The notes: generated by a model not told the origin, from the sequence alone. A stretch of DNA of 40,647 nucleotides from Rhodocyclaceae bacterium (GCA_020445665.1 JAGRGD010000065.1:1-40647), one strand, 5' to 3'. Shown: positions 25,401-34,956, counted from the stretch's first letter. Made by a program: numbers and translations.

Positions 25401-27538
25401 CCGACCACGATGCGGTGCTCGACCTCATAGGGCTCGCCCTTGTAGGCCCGCTTCCAGGCGGCGTTGATCCTCGCCATGTCCTCCGGCACAACCCGCGCAT
25501 GGAAATCGCCGAGCGTCACCCGGGCGCCGTTCTCGATGCCGAACAGGCGGTAGGTCTCCGCCGTCCATTCGAGGGCGCCGGTGCCGATGTCGAGGATCCA
25601 GCTCCCCTGTCGGGCCACCGCCTGGGCCCGATTGAAGGCGGCCTCGGACGCCCTCAGCTGCTCTTCGACCTGCTTGCGCTCGTGGATGTCCACATGCACG
25701 CCGATCATCCGCGTCGGGGCCTGCTCCGTGTCGCGCTCGATCACCAGCCCACGGGCCTGGATCCACTTCCAGTGTCCGTCGCGGTGGCGCATCCGGAAAT
25801 CCACCTCGTACTGGGGATCAATGCCGTCCAGATGGCGCTGCAGGCTGGCGGTCGTAGGGGCCAGATCATCGGGATGAATCGCGTCCTGCCAGAACGCGAA
25901 GCTGTTCTCGACCTCGTCGTCCCGGTAGCCAAGCATCCGCTTCCAGGTCGGCGAGAAGTAGCTCCGCCTGGACGGGATGTCCCAGTCCCACACGCCGAGG
26001 CCGCTGCCCTCGAGCGCGAACTTCCAGCGTAGTTCCCATTCACGCAGGTCCCGGTCGGCCTTGCGCGCCGCGGTCACGTCACTGGAGATCGTCGCGAAGC
26101 CGTCCTCCATCCAGGGCACGACCGAGATCTCGAAGGTCTTGCCGAGGGGCTCGAAGTAGGTCTCGAAGCGATGCGGCTGACCGCTGCGCACAACGGCCTC
26201 GAACGTCTCAAGGAACGGGGCAACTTCCTGCTGATAGGCCTCGCTTCCCTGGAGACCGATCACGGCGCTGCGCGGCATGCCGATGACCGTCTCGAAACTC
26301 GGGTTGACTGCGACGACGACGTAGTCTTTCGCCCGCCCGGCCTCGTCCCTGACCATGGTGTGCAGGGCCACTGCTTCGGACATGCTGTTGAAGAGGGTTT
26401 CGAAGCCCACGGCGCTTTCGCGGGCCAGCCCCTCGGCACGCTTGCGTTCGCTAATGTCGCGGATGATCGCCACGGAGACCACCTCGCCGTCGAGCTCGAC
26501 CGCCCGGCCGCTGATCTCGGCTGCGTAGGTACTGCCATCCGCGCGTCGATGCGTGGTTTCGAAACTGGCGCTGAAGTCGGACAGATCGTGGAAGCGCGAG
26601 CGGATCTCCTGCTCACTCATCGTCGCGTCCCAGTCCCAGATGTGCAGACCCGGCAGTTCATCGACGGACCGGCCCAGCATCTCGGCGAAGCGTCGGTTGC
26701 CCTCGATCAACTCGTGGTCGGCGCTCATGATCGCGACGCCGTCGCGGGAGGCATCCATCAACTCTCGCCAGCGCTGCTGGCCGCTGCGTGCCGCCGTGAT
26801 GTCGTGGGCCAGCCCCAGCACCGCGTACGGCTTGCCGGCGTCGTCGCGAAGGCCGACCTTGACGGTGTCGAAGAGCCCACGGTAGCCGTCCTCGGCGAAG
26901 CTCAGCCACTCTTCGTTGTGCAGCGGCGTCACCGAGTTCAGCGCCGCGCGGTCATTCTCCCGGAAGCAGTCGGCCAGATCGGCCGGCGCGAAGTCGTAGT
27001 CGGTACGGCCAAGGATCTCGTTGCGGGGAACCCCCATGAAGCGCTCGAAGGCCGCATTGCAGGCGAGGAAAACGCCGTTCGCGTCCTTCAGCCAGACCAT
27101 GTCGGGCAGCAAGGCCAGCAGTTTGCCGAGCGCATTGAGATCCTGCGCCTGATGCGCCGGCAGACGCTGCACGGCGTCCGGATCGAGGGGCTCGAGCAGG
27201 GCGCGGGCGCCGCGCGAGCCATTGCCATCGACGGTGCCCCGCAGCCGGTAGTCGTGCCAGGCATCGCCTTCCCGGAGGCCGATGTGCTCGTCGAAACGGC
27301 CGGTCGTTGCCAGTGCCAGGCGGAGGCGCCCCTGGTCCTGGGGGCGCAACCGGTCCAGCCAGTCGTTCAGCGTCCCCGCGTCGGCCCCGTCGATCTGCAG
27401 GCGGCCGGACGACGCCTCGTAGCGCCAGCGGCGGATACCCAGCTCGGCGAGGAGATCATCGGACGACACGGCGGGCAACGCGTGAGAAGGCAAGACTTCG
27501 CGCTCTGTGGAGGCTACGGGAAACCGATTCAACGGCAC
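22490..27538 (-). CDS. very large hybrid sensor histidine kinase with about nine PAS domains and a C-terminal receiver
   Basis: A 1682-residue cytosolic hybrid kinase; I see no clear membrane helix. After a degenerate N-terminal PAS-like part, nine PAS/PAC units fill about residues 125-1270. The last four (starts near 752, 880, 1010 and 1139) are close tandem copies with the frame SExRFRxLFxxSxLxxLL and DITER. Then a HisKA domain with SHEIRTPMNAIIG (phospho-His about 1310), an HATPase domain with NLASNAVKFT, DSGIGI and GGTGLGLAI, and one receiver with MDMQMPVMDG (phospho-Asp about 1606). Start is GTG with a weak ribosome site, so the exact N-terminus is uncertain. It is divergent from the two-receiver regulator at 27696, its likely partner. 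The stimulus is unknown. Confidence 0.93.
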   Translation of the reverse strand: MPLNRFPVASTEREVLPSHALPAVSSDDLLAELGIRRWRYEASSGRLQIDGADAGTLNDWLDRLRPQDQGRLRLALATTGRFDEHIGLREGDAWHDYRLRGTVDGNGSRGARALLEPLDPDAVQRLPAHQAQDLNALGKLLALLPDMVWLKDANGVFLACNAAFERFMGVPRNEILGRTDYDFAPADLADCFRENDRAALNSVTPLHNEEWLSFAEDGYRGLFDTVKVGLRDDAGKPYAVLGLAHDITAARSGQQRWRELMDASRDGVAIMSADHELIEGNRRFAEMLGRSVDELPGLHIWDWDATMSEQEIRSRFHDLSDFSASFETTHRRADGSTYAAEISGRAVELDGEVVSVAIIRDISERKRAEGLARESAVGFETLFNSMSEAVALHTMVRDEAGRAKDYVVVAVNPSFETVIGMPRSAVIGLQGSEAYQQEVAPFLETFEAVVRSGQPHRFETYFEPLGKTFEISVVPWMEDGFATISSDVTAARKADRDLREWELRWKFALEGSGLGVWDWDIPSRRSYFSPTWKRMLGYRDDEVENSFAFWQDAIHPDDLAPTTASLQRHLDGIDPQYEVDFRMRHRDGHWKWIQARGLVIERDTEQAPTRMIGVHVDIHERKQVEEQLRASEAAFNRAQAVARQGSWILDIGTGALEWTAETYRLFGIENGARVTLGDFHARVVPEDMARINAAWKRAYKGEPYEVEHRIVVGEQTYWLRERAELQFDEAGWAISAVGTVEDITERRVAQESLRESESRFRTLFEDSPLASLLFDGDRFVDANRAALQLFAVESREALQQYRPIDFSPAIQPSGLVSAEERERIEAIARDQGSLRMEWDCVRTDGTPFTADVILVPIVHEGRRLMHGVIQDITERVAAIKALEESESRFRTLFEESPLATLVLDGPEFVDVNRAAVELLGFECREAMLGCTADDLSPPEQPLHGPSATAAPRLQAIAREKGSLQFEWLSRRRDGTLFTADVNLTAFSHGGRPVLYAVVQDITERVTAQSALEESEARFRALFRDSALPTLLVSDGKFVGANRAGLQLFRLGSADELVGTSPADFSPELQPDGSRSLDKVRNVVQQAEAKGSHRFEWEHVRADGSHFRADVILTAVVREGRTLLHAVVQDVTEQYAARAALETSEARFRSLFQESALPTILYADGRFIGSNPAGLRLFGLKRPEELVGTHPAAFSPEYQPDGQRSDEKAGEMIRLAQVHGSHRFEWAHRRADGTPFIGDVVATSISDNETPLIHAVVQDITERKREEAELEQYRHELEGLVATRTEELARAVDAAEAANRAKSAFLANMSHEIRTPMNAIIGVSHLLRRSLTGDRQLEQLDKLSVAAQHLLSVINDVLDLSKIEADEMLIDQSPFELAAVLDKVTGLIGDLADAKGLRLSSEVEPTLPRCLVGDEMRLGQVLINLASNAVKFTSRGGVTIRLSAAARQADLVRLRFEVADSGIGIDDPQRQRIFQPFSQADTTTTRQFGGTGLGLAICRRLVSLMGGEIGLDSVPGEGSTFWFELPFHVVPGEPAAGACCDGAEVVGASQDGQLADCRLLLVEDNWVNQEVAIELLSDTGATIDIAENGQEAVDAAGARVYDLILMDMQMPVMDGLAATRAIRRLEGYAQVPILAMTANAFGEDRDKCLEAGMNDHIPKPVDPDQLVDTVAHWIQRSRTNAVT

Positions 27539-27695
27539 GCCAGCGTCGATCCTGAAGTGGAATCAGGGCTCCATGCAAGCGCACGCGTGCGGAGGGCCGG
27601 CACGTGCCGCTAAAGACCGCCGCCGAGACTCCGTTCTATTCAGGTTCATCGATCACCGTCCCTGCCTCTGGCGGATACCACCGGGAGACCTGCCC

Positions 27696-28493
27696 ATGAC
27701 GACACAGCTCAGCATTTGCGACCTCAAGGTCATCCTGGTCGAGCCGTCCCGGATGCAGGCCGCCCTCGTCACCCGGATGCTCGAGCAACAGGGACTCTCG
27801 GGCCTCGAGGCCCGGACGGAGGGGCGCGAGGCCCTCGACACCATGCGCTCGCAGCGGCCCGACCTCGTGATCAGCAGCCTCTACCTGCCGGACATGGCGG
27901 GCACCGACCTGGTGTCCGCCATGCGCGACGACCCGGCCCTGGAGCGGGTGCCCTTCATCCTGATCTCGAGCGAGACGCGGCCGCAGGTGCTCGATCCGAT
28001 TCGCCAGGCGGGGGCCTGTTCGATCCTCAATAAACCCTTCGACGACGGCCAGCTCTATCGGGCGCTGGGCAGTGCGGTCGACTACCTGTCGCCGGACGTC
28101 AGCCTGGAGGGCCTCGAGCCCGAGCGTCTGCGCGTCCTGCTGGTGGACGATTCGGGCGTCACCCGCCGCCACTATCGCCGCATGCTGGAGGACCAGGGGA
28201 TTCGCGACATCCTCGAAGCCGAGGACGGCCTCGAGGCGGTCGCGCTGCTGGCCGACACGATGGTCGATCTCGTGATCACCGATTACAACATGCCGGAGAT
28301 GGACGGACGGCAGCTGGTCGAGTACATCCGCCAGCAGAGCTGGCAGAGCACGGTGCCGGTCCTGATGGTGACCAGCGAGCACAACCAGCAACGCCTGGCC
28401 GCCGTCGAGCGCGCCGGCGTCTCCGCGATCTGCGACAAGCCCTTCGAGCAGGAATCGATCAAACGCCTGCTGGCCGAAGCCCTGGCAAACTGA
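27696..28493 (+). CDS. response regulator with a degenerate and an intact receiver domain
   Basis: A 265-residue protein made of two receiver domains and no DNA-binding or enzymatic output. Receiver 2 (about 145-265) is intact: LLVDDSG, phospho-Asp 196 in DLVITDYNMPEMDG, and CDKPF. Receiver 1 (about 10-130) has VEP in place of the acidic pair and Ser 61 where the phospho-Asp should be (PDLVISSLYLP), while keeping NKPF. It is therefore a pseudo-receiver. ATG 27696 has GGGAG upstream; a longer frame to 27507 runs into the divergent kinase gene and is not used. It shares a 157-base divergent promoter region with the hybrid kinase. It may work as a phosphate shuttle, a dimeric titrator, or a protein-interaction regulator. 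Confidence 0.9.
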   Translation: MTTQLSICDLKVILVEPSRMQAALVTRMLEQQGLSGLEARTEGREALDTMRSQRPDLVISSLYLPDMAGTDLVSAMRDDPALERVPFILISSETRPQVLDPIRQAGACSILNKPFDDGQLYRALGSAVDYLSPDVSLEGLEPERLRVLLVDDSGVTRRHYRRMLEDQGIRDILEAEDGLEAVALLADTMVDLVITDYNMPEMDGRQLVEYIRQQSWQSTVPVLMVTSEHNQQRLAAVERAGVSAICDKPFEQESIKRLLAEALAN

Positions 28494-28496
28494 TCG

Positions 28497-29495
28497 TCAC
28501 TCCAGCGCGAAGCTGTACTCGATGGCGCGGCCGACGCCGTCCACCCGCACGCCGTCGATCCGCACGCGGTAGCTGAGCCCGGTGCGCAAGCCCCCGACCT
28601 GCCAGCTCAACAGGTTCGGCAGACCCGCGCCGCTGTAATCCTCGGCGCGATTCGTGACCGCCAGATCCTGTCCGTTCGGGTCGGTCACCCGGATCGCCGC
28701 CGTTGCGAAATCCACCCGCCCGCGGTTCGCGTTGCGGTTCGCCGGATCGGCCACCACCGAGACCGACAGCACGCCCGTCGGCGGAAACAGGTCGGCCGGG
28801 TAGCTGCCCTGAGGCATTGCCACGAAGTCGGGTGCCGCAGGGCCCAGCGCACGCGCGCCGGCATCGATCAGCGCCAGCACGCCGGCCATCGTCTCGCCCG
28901 AGCTGCCCGACGGCTGCCCATCGGCGCGCCCCCACGCAACCGGGCCAAGGAAAGGATCGAGCATCCAGCGGCGGTGGCCCAGGCTCGCCACCCCATCGTC
29001 AAGCAACAGCGCCGCCAGGGCCGACGACGACGGGAAGCCGAGTGTCCCGCTGCTCGAGGAGCGCAGATAGAGGTTGCTGCGGGCCGCCTCGCCGGCCCCT
29101 GCCGCGCTGTAGCAGGTCCAGGACGCCGGCGGCTGGTGCGACAGGGCGCGGTTGGCCACCATCATCAGCGCCGCCTCGCCGGCGGCCGCCTCGCGCCCGG
29201 TGTCCCGCGCGACCGCAGCCAGACCATGACGGGCGCGCAGGGCATTGAGGGCGTCGAGGACCCGCAGGTGTTCCGCCTCGGTGAGGCTGCCCGGCCGGCA
29301 GCTGGACAGCTCGGCGGCGGCCGCATATATGCCGTCCGCCTGCGTGCCGTCGTCGCCGCCGCCCGTGGTCGGCGCCGGGGTGCCGGTATCCGGGGTGCCG
29401 GCGGCCGTCTCTCCGCCGCCCCCGCCACCCCCGCACGCGGCGGTCAGGAAAGCGACCAGCAGGGCCGGGATCACGTTGCGCAGGAAAGGGAGCAT
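28497..29495 (-). CDS. lipoprotein with CAP (SCP/PR-1-like) domain
   Basis: A 332-residue lipoprotein. The signal MLPFLRNVIPALLVAFLTAA ends in a lipobox cysteine followed by a run of Gly, then a Gly/Thr/Pro linker. The CAP/SCP domain (about 60-220) has LRVLDALNALRARHGL, SHQPPASWTCYS and the helix motif SLGHRRWMLDP. A short beta domain follows (about 225-332). ATG 29495 is used because the signal peptide starts there; the ribosome site is weak. Bacterial CAP lipoproteins are poorly understood, some being proteases or lipid binders. Its stop meets the response regulator stop with 3 bases between them. It is divergent from another poly-Gly lipoprotein. Confidence 0.85.
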   Translation of the reverse strand: MLPFLRNVIPALLVAFLTAACGGGGGGGETAAGTPDTGTPAPTTGGGDDGTQADGIYAAAAELSSCRPGSLTEAEHLRVLDALNALRARHGLAAVARDTGREAAAGEAALMMVANRALSHQPPASWTCYSAAGAGEAARSNLYLRSSSSGTLGFPSSSALAALLLDDGVASLGHRRWMLDPFLGPVAWGRADGQPSGSSGETMAGVLALIDAGARALGPAAPDFVAMPQGSYPADLFPPTGVLSVSVVADPANRNANRGRVDFATAAIRVTDPNGQDLAVTNRAEDYSGAGLPNLLSWQVGGLRTGLSYRVRIDGVRVDGVGRAIEYSFALE

Positions 29496-29629
29496 GACAA
29501 GGGCAGAGAGGAATGCGGATCGCCCGAGTATAGTCGGCGCTCCCGACGACGCGAGCCCGCGGTGTAACAAGTGCTTTCGCCCACCGGGCGGCACCTGCCG
29601 TAGGCTGCCGGGGCGCACGGAGGAATGAC

Positions 29630-30712
29630 ATGGATATCAGGAGACTCGGCGGCTGGCTGGCAGCGTCCGCGCTCGTCATCGGCCTCGCGGCATGTGGTGG
29701 TGGCGGCTCGTCGTCGGCAGACGCCGGCAGCGACACCGGAACGCCCCCGCCCGCCGCCGGTGGCAGTGGCGATCCGAACGCCGAGCTTCGCTACGGCGAC
29801 CTCACCGCGGCCTCGCTCGGGGTCGGCGGCGACCTCCACGGCGCCATGCCGTTCACCGCCGACAACGCCTGGAACCGGGACGTCTCGGCCGATCCGGTGG
29901 ATCCCGCGTCGGCGGCGATCATCGCGTCAATCGGGCTCGACCGCGGGCTCCACCCGGACTTCGGCAGCGGTCTGTGGCTCGGTGCCCCGATCGGCATCCC
30001 CTACGTCGTCGTGTCGTCCGGCCAGCCCCGCGTCGCGATCGGTTTCACCGACTACGGTGACGAGAGCGACCCGGGCCCCTACCCGATCCCTTCCGACGCC
30101 CCGATCGAGGGCCAGCCCCAGGATGGCTCCGCTTTCGGCGGCGACCGCCACGTGCTGGTGGTGGATCGGGACGCCAACCGGCTCTACGAACTCTATAACG
30201 CCCACCCCCAGGCCGATGGCAGCTGGCTCGCGAGCAGCGGCGCCATCTTCCATCTGGACGCTGCGGTGGCGCGTCCGAGCGCCATGCCGGGCTGGACCAG
30301 CGCCGATGCCGCGGGCCTGCCCATCTTCCCGGGGCTGGTGCGCTACGACGAGGCGAGCCGCGGCGAGATCCGGCACGCCCTGCGCTTCACCGTGGCCCGC
30401 ACCCGCCGGGCCTATCTCCCGCCGGCCACCCACTGGGCTTCGTCCAGCGACGACACCGCGCTGCCGCCGATGGGCATGCGGGTGCGCCTGCGGGCGGATT
30501 TCGCGATCCCTGCCGGTTTCAGCCAGGAGAGCCGCGCGATCCTGCAGGCGATGAAGACATACGGCATGTTGGTGGCAGACAATGGCAGCAACTGGTACAT
30601 CAGCGGGGCGCCCGATCCGCGCTGGAACAACGACCGGTTGAATGCCGAGCTGGGCAGCGTGCGGGGCAGCGATTTCGAAGTGGTGCGCATGCAAGGCCTG
30701 GTCACCCCCTGA
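29630..30712 (+). CDS. uncharacterised exported lipoprotein
   Basis: A 360-residue lipoprotein (signal ALVIGLAAC then GGGGSSS). The mature part has a mixed alpha/beta character and a conserved-looking FTADNAWNRDVSADPVDP motif, then GGDRHVLVVDRDANRLYELY, SGAIFHLD, HALRFTVARTRRAYLPPATH and DNGSNWYISGAPDPRWN near the C-terminus. The pattern around DNAWN and GSNWYISG recurs in environmental bacterial proteins of unknown function, and I can assign no activity. The start has GGAGGA upstream. It is 15 bases before the GH114-type lipoprotein gene, so the two are probably co-transcribed. Confidence 0.85.
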   Translation: MDIRRLGGWLAASALVIGLAACGGGGSSSADAGSDTGTPPPAAGGSGDPNAELRYGDLTAASLGVGGDLHGAMPFTADNAWNRDVSADPVDPASAAIIASIGLDRGLHPDFGSGLWLGAPIGIPYVVVSSGQPRVAIGFTDYGDESDPGPYPIPSDAPIEGQPQDGSAFGGDRHVLVVDRDANRLYELYNAHPQADGSWLASSGAIFHLDAAVARPSAMPGWTSADAAGLPIFPGLVRYDEASRGEIRHALRFTVARTRRAYLPPATHWASSSDDTALPPMGMRVRLRADFAIPAGFSQESRAILQAMKTYGMLVADNGSNWYISGAPDPRWNNDRLNAELGSVRGSDFEVVRMQGLVTP

Positions 30713-30727
30713 CCTGGAGACACGCGC

Positions 30728-31651
30728 ATGAGAAGACAATGGATGGTGTGGTGCATGGCGCTCTGCCTGGCCGCCTGTGGCGGCGGTGGTGGTGGCGGGG
30801 ATGACGATGACGGCGGCGGAGACAGCGGCATCGTCGGGGAGAGCAGCGGCGGCTCGGGGGACACGGGTGGCACCGGCGACTCCGGAGATACGGGTGGCAC
30901 CGGCGGCACCGGCGGCACCGCCACGAGCTGGTACCAGCCCGGCGTCGGCATCACCTGGCAGTGGCAACTGCTCGGCAACGTCGATACCAGCGTCGCAGCG
31001 GCACTCTACGACATCGACCTGTTCGACGTGGACGCAGCCCAGATCGCCGCGCTGCAGGCGGCGGGCCATCGCGTGATCTGCTATTTCTCGGCCGGCTCCT
31101 ACGAGGGCTGGCGGCCCGACGCCAGCCGCTTCCAGGCGGCCGAGCTGGGCAAGACGCTGGACGGCTTCGCCGATGAGCGCTGGCTCGATGTGGGCTCGGC
31201 CAATGTGGCCGCCATCATGAAGGACCGGCTCGATCTGGCAGTGCAGAAGGGCTGTGATGGCGTCGAGCCCGACAATGTGGACGGCTGGGACAACGACACC
31301 GGCTTCACGCTGAGTCGCGACACCCAGCTTGCCTTCAACCGGATGCTGGCCAGCGAGAGCCACGCGCGCGGTCTGGCCGTCGGCCTCAAGAACGCCCTGG
31401 GCCAGATCCCGGACCTGGTGGGTGACTTCGACTTTGCGGTCAACGAGCAGTGCTTCGAGTTCGACGAGTGCGACGCGCTGGCGCCTTTCATTGCCGCCGG
31501 CAAGCCCGTGCTGGGGGCCGAGTACCTGGCCTCCTACGTGAACGACGTGGCCGCCCGCGATGCCATGTGCGCGGACGCCCGCCAGCGGGGCTTCAGCACC
31601 CTGGTCCTGCCCCTCGACCTCGACAACAGCTTCCGCTTCAGCTGCCTCTGA
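30728..31651 (+). CDS. GH114-type glycosidase lipoprotein (endo-alpha-1,4-polygalactosaminidase family)
   Basis: A 307-residue lipoprotein: signal MVWCMALCLAAC, then Gly/Asp and Gly/Ser/Thr repeats to about residue 58. The GH114 domain (about 60-307) shows the TIM-barrel signatures VICYFSAGSYEGWRPD, WLDVGS, GCDGVEPDNVDGW, GLAVGLKNALGQIPDL and FDFAVNEQCFEF. The Asp/Glu residues of EPDNVD are the likely catalytic site. Family members cleave alpha-1,4-linked galactosamine polymers of the kind found in some biofilm matrices. Three cysteines (CFEFDEC and FSCL) could form disulfides. Its stop abuts the oppositely oriented regulator stop, with no base between. Confidence 0.88.
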   Translation: MRRQWMVWCMALCLAACGGGGGGGDDDDGGGDSGIVGESSGGSGDTGGTGDSGDTGGTGGTGGTATSWYQPGVGITWQWQLLGNVDTSVAAALYDIDLFDVDAAQIAALQAAGHRVICYFSAGSYEGWRPDASRFQAAELGKTLDGFADERWLDVGSANVAAIMKDRLDLAVQKGCDGVEPDNVDGWDNDTGFTLSRDTQLAFNRMLASESHARGLAVGLKNALGQIPDLVGDFDFAVNEQCFEFDECDALAPFIAAGKPVLGAEYLASYVNDVAARDAMCADARQRGFSTLVLPLDLDNSFRFSCL

Positions 31652-33028
<1,377 letters not shown>

Positions 33029-33099
33029 GGTGCCGCCTCCGCCCTGGGCCGTTGGCGCCCGATTTTGCCAGAGGCCGCGCCGCTCAATACAATCCGGCC

Positions 33100-33609
33100 A
33101 TGAAGATCCTCGGCATCGCCGGTTACTCCGGCTCTGGAAAGACCACCCTGCTGGAATCGCTGATTCCGCTGCTGGGTCTCCACGACCTCGTGGTTTCCGT
33201 CATCAAGCGCGCTCACCACGGTTTCGACGTGGACAAGCCCGGCAAGGATTCCTGGCGGCACCGTCAGGCGGGTGCCCAGGAGGTCATGCTCGCGAGCCCC
33301 GAGCGCTGGGTCCTGATGCGGGAGCTGCGGCGCGACCCGGAGGAGAACCTGCACAACCTCCTCGCCCGCCTGTCACCGTGCGACCTGGTGCTGGTCGAGG
33401 GCTTCAAGTCGACGCCGATCCCCAAGATCGAGGTGTATCGCCCGAGTCACGGCAAACCGCCGCTGTTCCCGGAGTTTCCCAGCGTCGTGGCGGTCGCGAC
33501 CGACGCCCCGTGCGACACCACACTGCCGGTGCTCGATCTCAACGACCACGCCTCGATCGCCGACTACATCGTCTCCCTGCTGCCCGGCCTGCCCGACTGC
33601 CCGCGCTGA
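33100..33609 (+). CDS. mobB: molybdopterin-guanine dinucleotide biosynthesis protein MobB
   Basis: A 169-residue P-loop protein with MKILGIAGYSGSGKTTLLES (Walker A), KRAHHGFDVDKPGKDSWRH and LVEGFKSTPIPKIEV, all hallmark MobB segments. It binds GTP and assists MobA in making the bis-MGD form of the molybdenum cofactor. ATG 33100 begins the conserved domain; a 48-base upstream extension is not supported. The stop is directly adjacent to the dusA stop on the other strand. Confidence 0.94.
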   Translation: MKILGIAGYSGSGKTTLLESLIPLLGLHDLVVSVIKRAHHGFDVDKPGKDSWRHRQAGAQEVMLASPERWVLMRELRRDPEENLHNLLARLSPCDLVLVEGFKSTPIPKIEVYRPSHGKPPLFPEFPSVVAVATDAPCDTTLPVLDLNDHASIADYIVSLLPGLPDCPR

Positions 33610-34605
33610 TCAGGCCGCGCGCGGAAGACGACGCTCCAGTTCGTCGGCCGCCTTCAGCAGCAAGCCCGGGTCGTTGCCCCGGAGCGCCACGGGGTCCGAC
33701 AGGGTCCGCCGCCAGGCCTTGGCGCCCGGCACCCCCTGGTACAGGCCGAGCACATGCCGCGTCATGTGCTTGAGAGGAACGCCCTCGTCGATCCGGGCCT
33801 GCAGAAAGGGCAGCAGCGCCTCGACAATCTCGCGCCGTGTCGGCAGCGGATGGTGGTCGCCGAACAGGCGTCGGTCCGCCTCCACCAGAAGCCATGGGTT
33901 GTGATAGGCCTCGCGCCCGATCATGACCCCGTCCACCTCGGCCAGATGGGTCTCGATCGCCGGCCAGTCGGTGATGCCGCCATTGATCAGGATCGTCAGT
34001 TCGGGGAAATCCTGCTTGAGACGGTACACATAGGGGTACTTGAGGGGCGGAATGTCCCGGTTCTCTTTTGGTGACAACCCCTTGAGGATCGCGTTGCGGG
34101 CGTGAACGGTAAAGATCCGGCAGGCCGAGCGCCGGCTCACTTCACCAACGAAGTCCCGCAGATAGTCGTAGCCCTCGACCTGGTCGATGCCGATCCGGTG
34201 CTTGACGGTGACCGGGATGTCCACCGAGTCCTGCATCGCCGAGAGGCAATCGGCCACCAGCGCTGGCTCGGCCATCAGGCAGGCGCCGAAGGCCCCGGAC
34301 TGGACGCGCTCGGAGGGACAGCCGACGTTCAGATTGACCTCGTCGTAGCCCCACTCGGCCGCCAGCCGGGTACAGCGCGCCAGGTCCGCCGCGTCGCTGC
34401 CCCCCAGTTGCAGGGCCAGCGGTTGCTCGCTCGGATCGAATCGCAGGAAGCGCTCGCGGTCACCGTGGATCAGCGCGCCTGTGGTGACCATCTCGGTGGT
34501 CAGCCAGGTGTGGCGCGTGATGAGGCGGGCGAAATAGCGGTAGAAGCGGTCGGTCCAGTCGAGCATCGGCGCCACCGCCAGGCGACGGGGCGGCAGTGCG
34601 CCCAT
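33610..34605 (-). CDS. dusA: tRNA-dihydrouridine synthase A
   Basis: A 331-residue protein with the N-terminal APMLDWTDRFYRYFARLIT typical of DusA, the FMN-binding barrel, the catalytic cysteine in NVGCPSERVQSGAFGACLM, VTVKHRIGID, TVHARNAIL, and LINGGITDW and GVMIGREAYHNPW for phosphate binding. DusA reduces uridines 20/20a of tRNA. The length fits the family. It lies 5 bases downstream of ubiK in the same direction. Confidence 0.96.
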   Translation of the reverse strand: MGALPPRRLAVAPMLDWTDRFYRYFARLITRHTWLTTEMVTTGALIHGDRERFLRFDPSEQPLALQLGGSDAADLARCTRLAAEWGYDEVNLNVGCPSERVQSGAFGACLMAEPALVADCLSAMQDSVDIPVTVKHRIGIDQVEGYDYLRDFVGEVSRRSACRIFTVHARNAILKGLSPKENRDIPPLKYPYVYRLKQDFPELTILINGGITDWPAIETHLAEVDGVMIGREAYHNPWLLVEADRRLFGDHHPLPTRREIVEALLPFLQARIDEGVPLKHMTRHVLGLYQGVPGAKAWRRTLSDPVALRGNDPGLLLKAADELERRLPRAA

Positions 34606-34610
34606 GGCAC

Positions 34611-34865
34611 TCAGCCTGCGTCGTCGGCCGATCGACCGGCAGACTCGAGCTCGGCCACCCGGCGCTCGAGCTCGGCCAGCCGCTCCTCCGCGCGCGCCAG
34701 CAGCGCGCCCTGCACCTCGAATTCCTCGCGGGTCACGAGATCCAGCCGCGAGAAGCCGCTGGCGAGCAGCGCCTTGACGTTCTTCTCCACGTCCTTCGCC
34801 GGGCTGTTGGCCGCCAGTTCGGCAAGACGGGATCCGATTTCATCGAGCAGTCGAGGGGTGGCCAT
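34611..34865 (-). CDS. ubiK: ubiquinone biosynthesis accessory factor UbiK
   Basis: An 84-residue protein of the UbiK (YqiC/BMFP) family: ATPRLLDEIGSRLAELAANS, then VTREEFEVQGALLARAEERL, a C-terminal coiled coil. UbiK helps the Ubi enzyme complex with its lipid substrates. ATG 34865 has GGAG upstream. Confidence 0.92.
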   Translation of the reverse strand: MATPRLLDEIGSRLAELAANSPAKDVEKNVKALLASGFSRLDLVTREEFEVQGALLARAEERLAELERRVAELESAGRSADDAG

Positions 34866-34922
34866 TGCGTTCTCCAGGGGCATCAGGGGCGCGATTCTAG
34901 CACGCGGGCTTCAGGCCCCGGA

Positions 34923-34939
34923 TGCACGCAAACGGTGCA
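34923..34939 (+). promoter_or_regulatory. NtrC-type binding site 1
   Basis: TGCACG-CAAAC-GGTGCA matches the NtrC consensus TGCACC-N5-GGTGCA at 11 of 12 fixed positions. It abuts site 2 and lies about 145 bases before the inferred sigma-54 start site. Confidence 0.8.
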
Positions 34940-34956
34940 TGCACCAATCTGGTGCG
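34940..34956 (+). promoter_or_regulatory. NtrC-type binding site 2
   Basis: TGCACC-AATCT-GGTGCG matches the NtrC consensus at 11 of 12 fixed positions. Directly joined to site 1, it gives a tandem enhancer with 17-base centre spacing. A third, weak site (TGCGGT-GTTGC-AGTGCA) may lie at 34971-34987. Confidence 0.82.
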
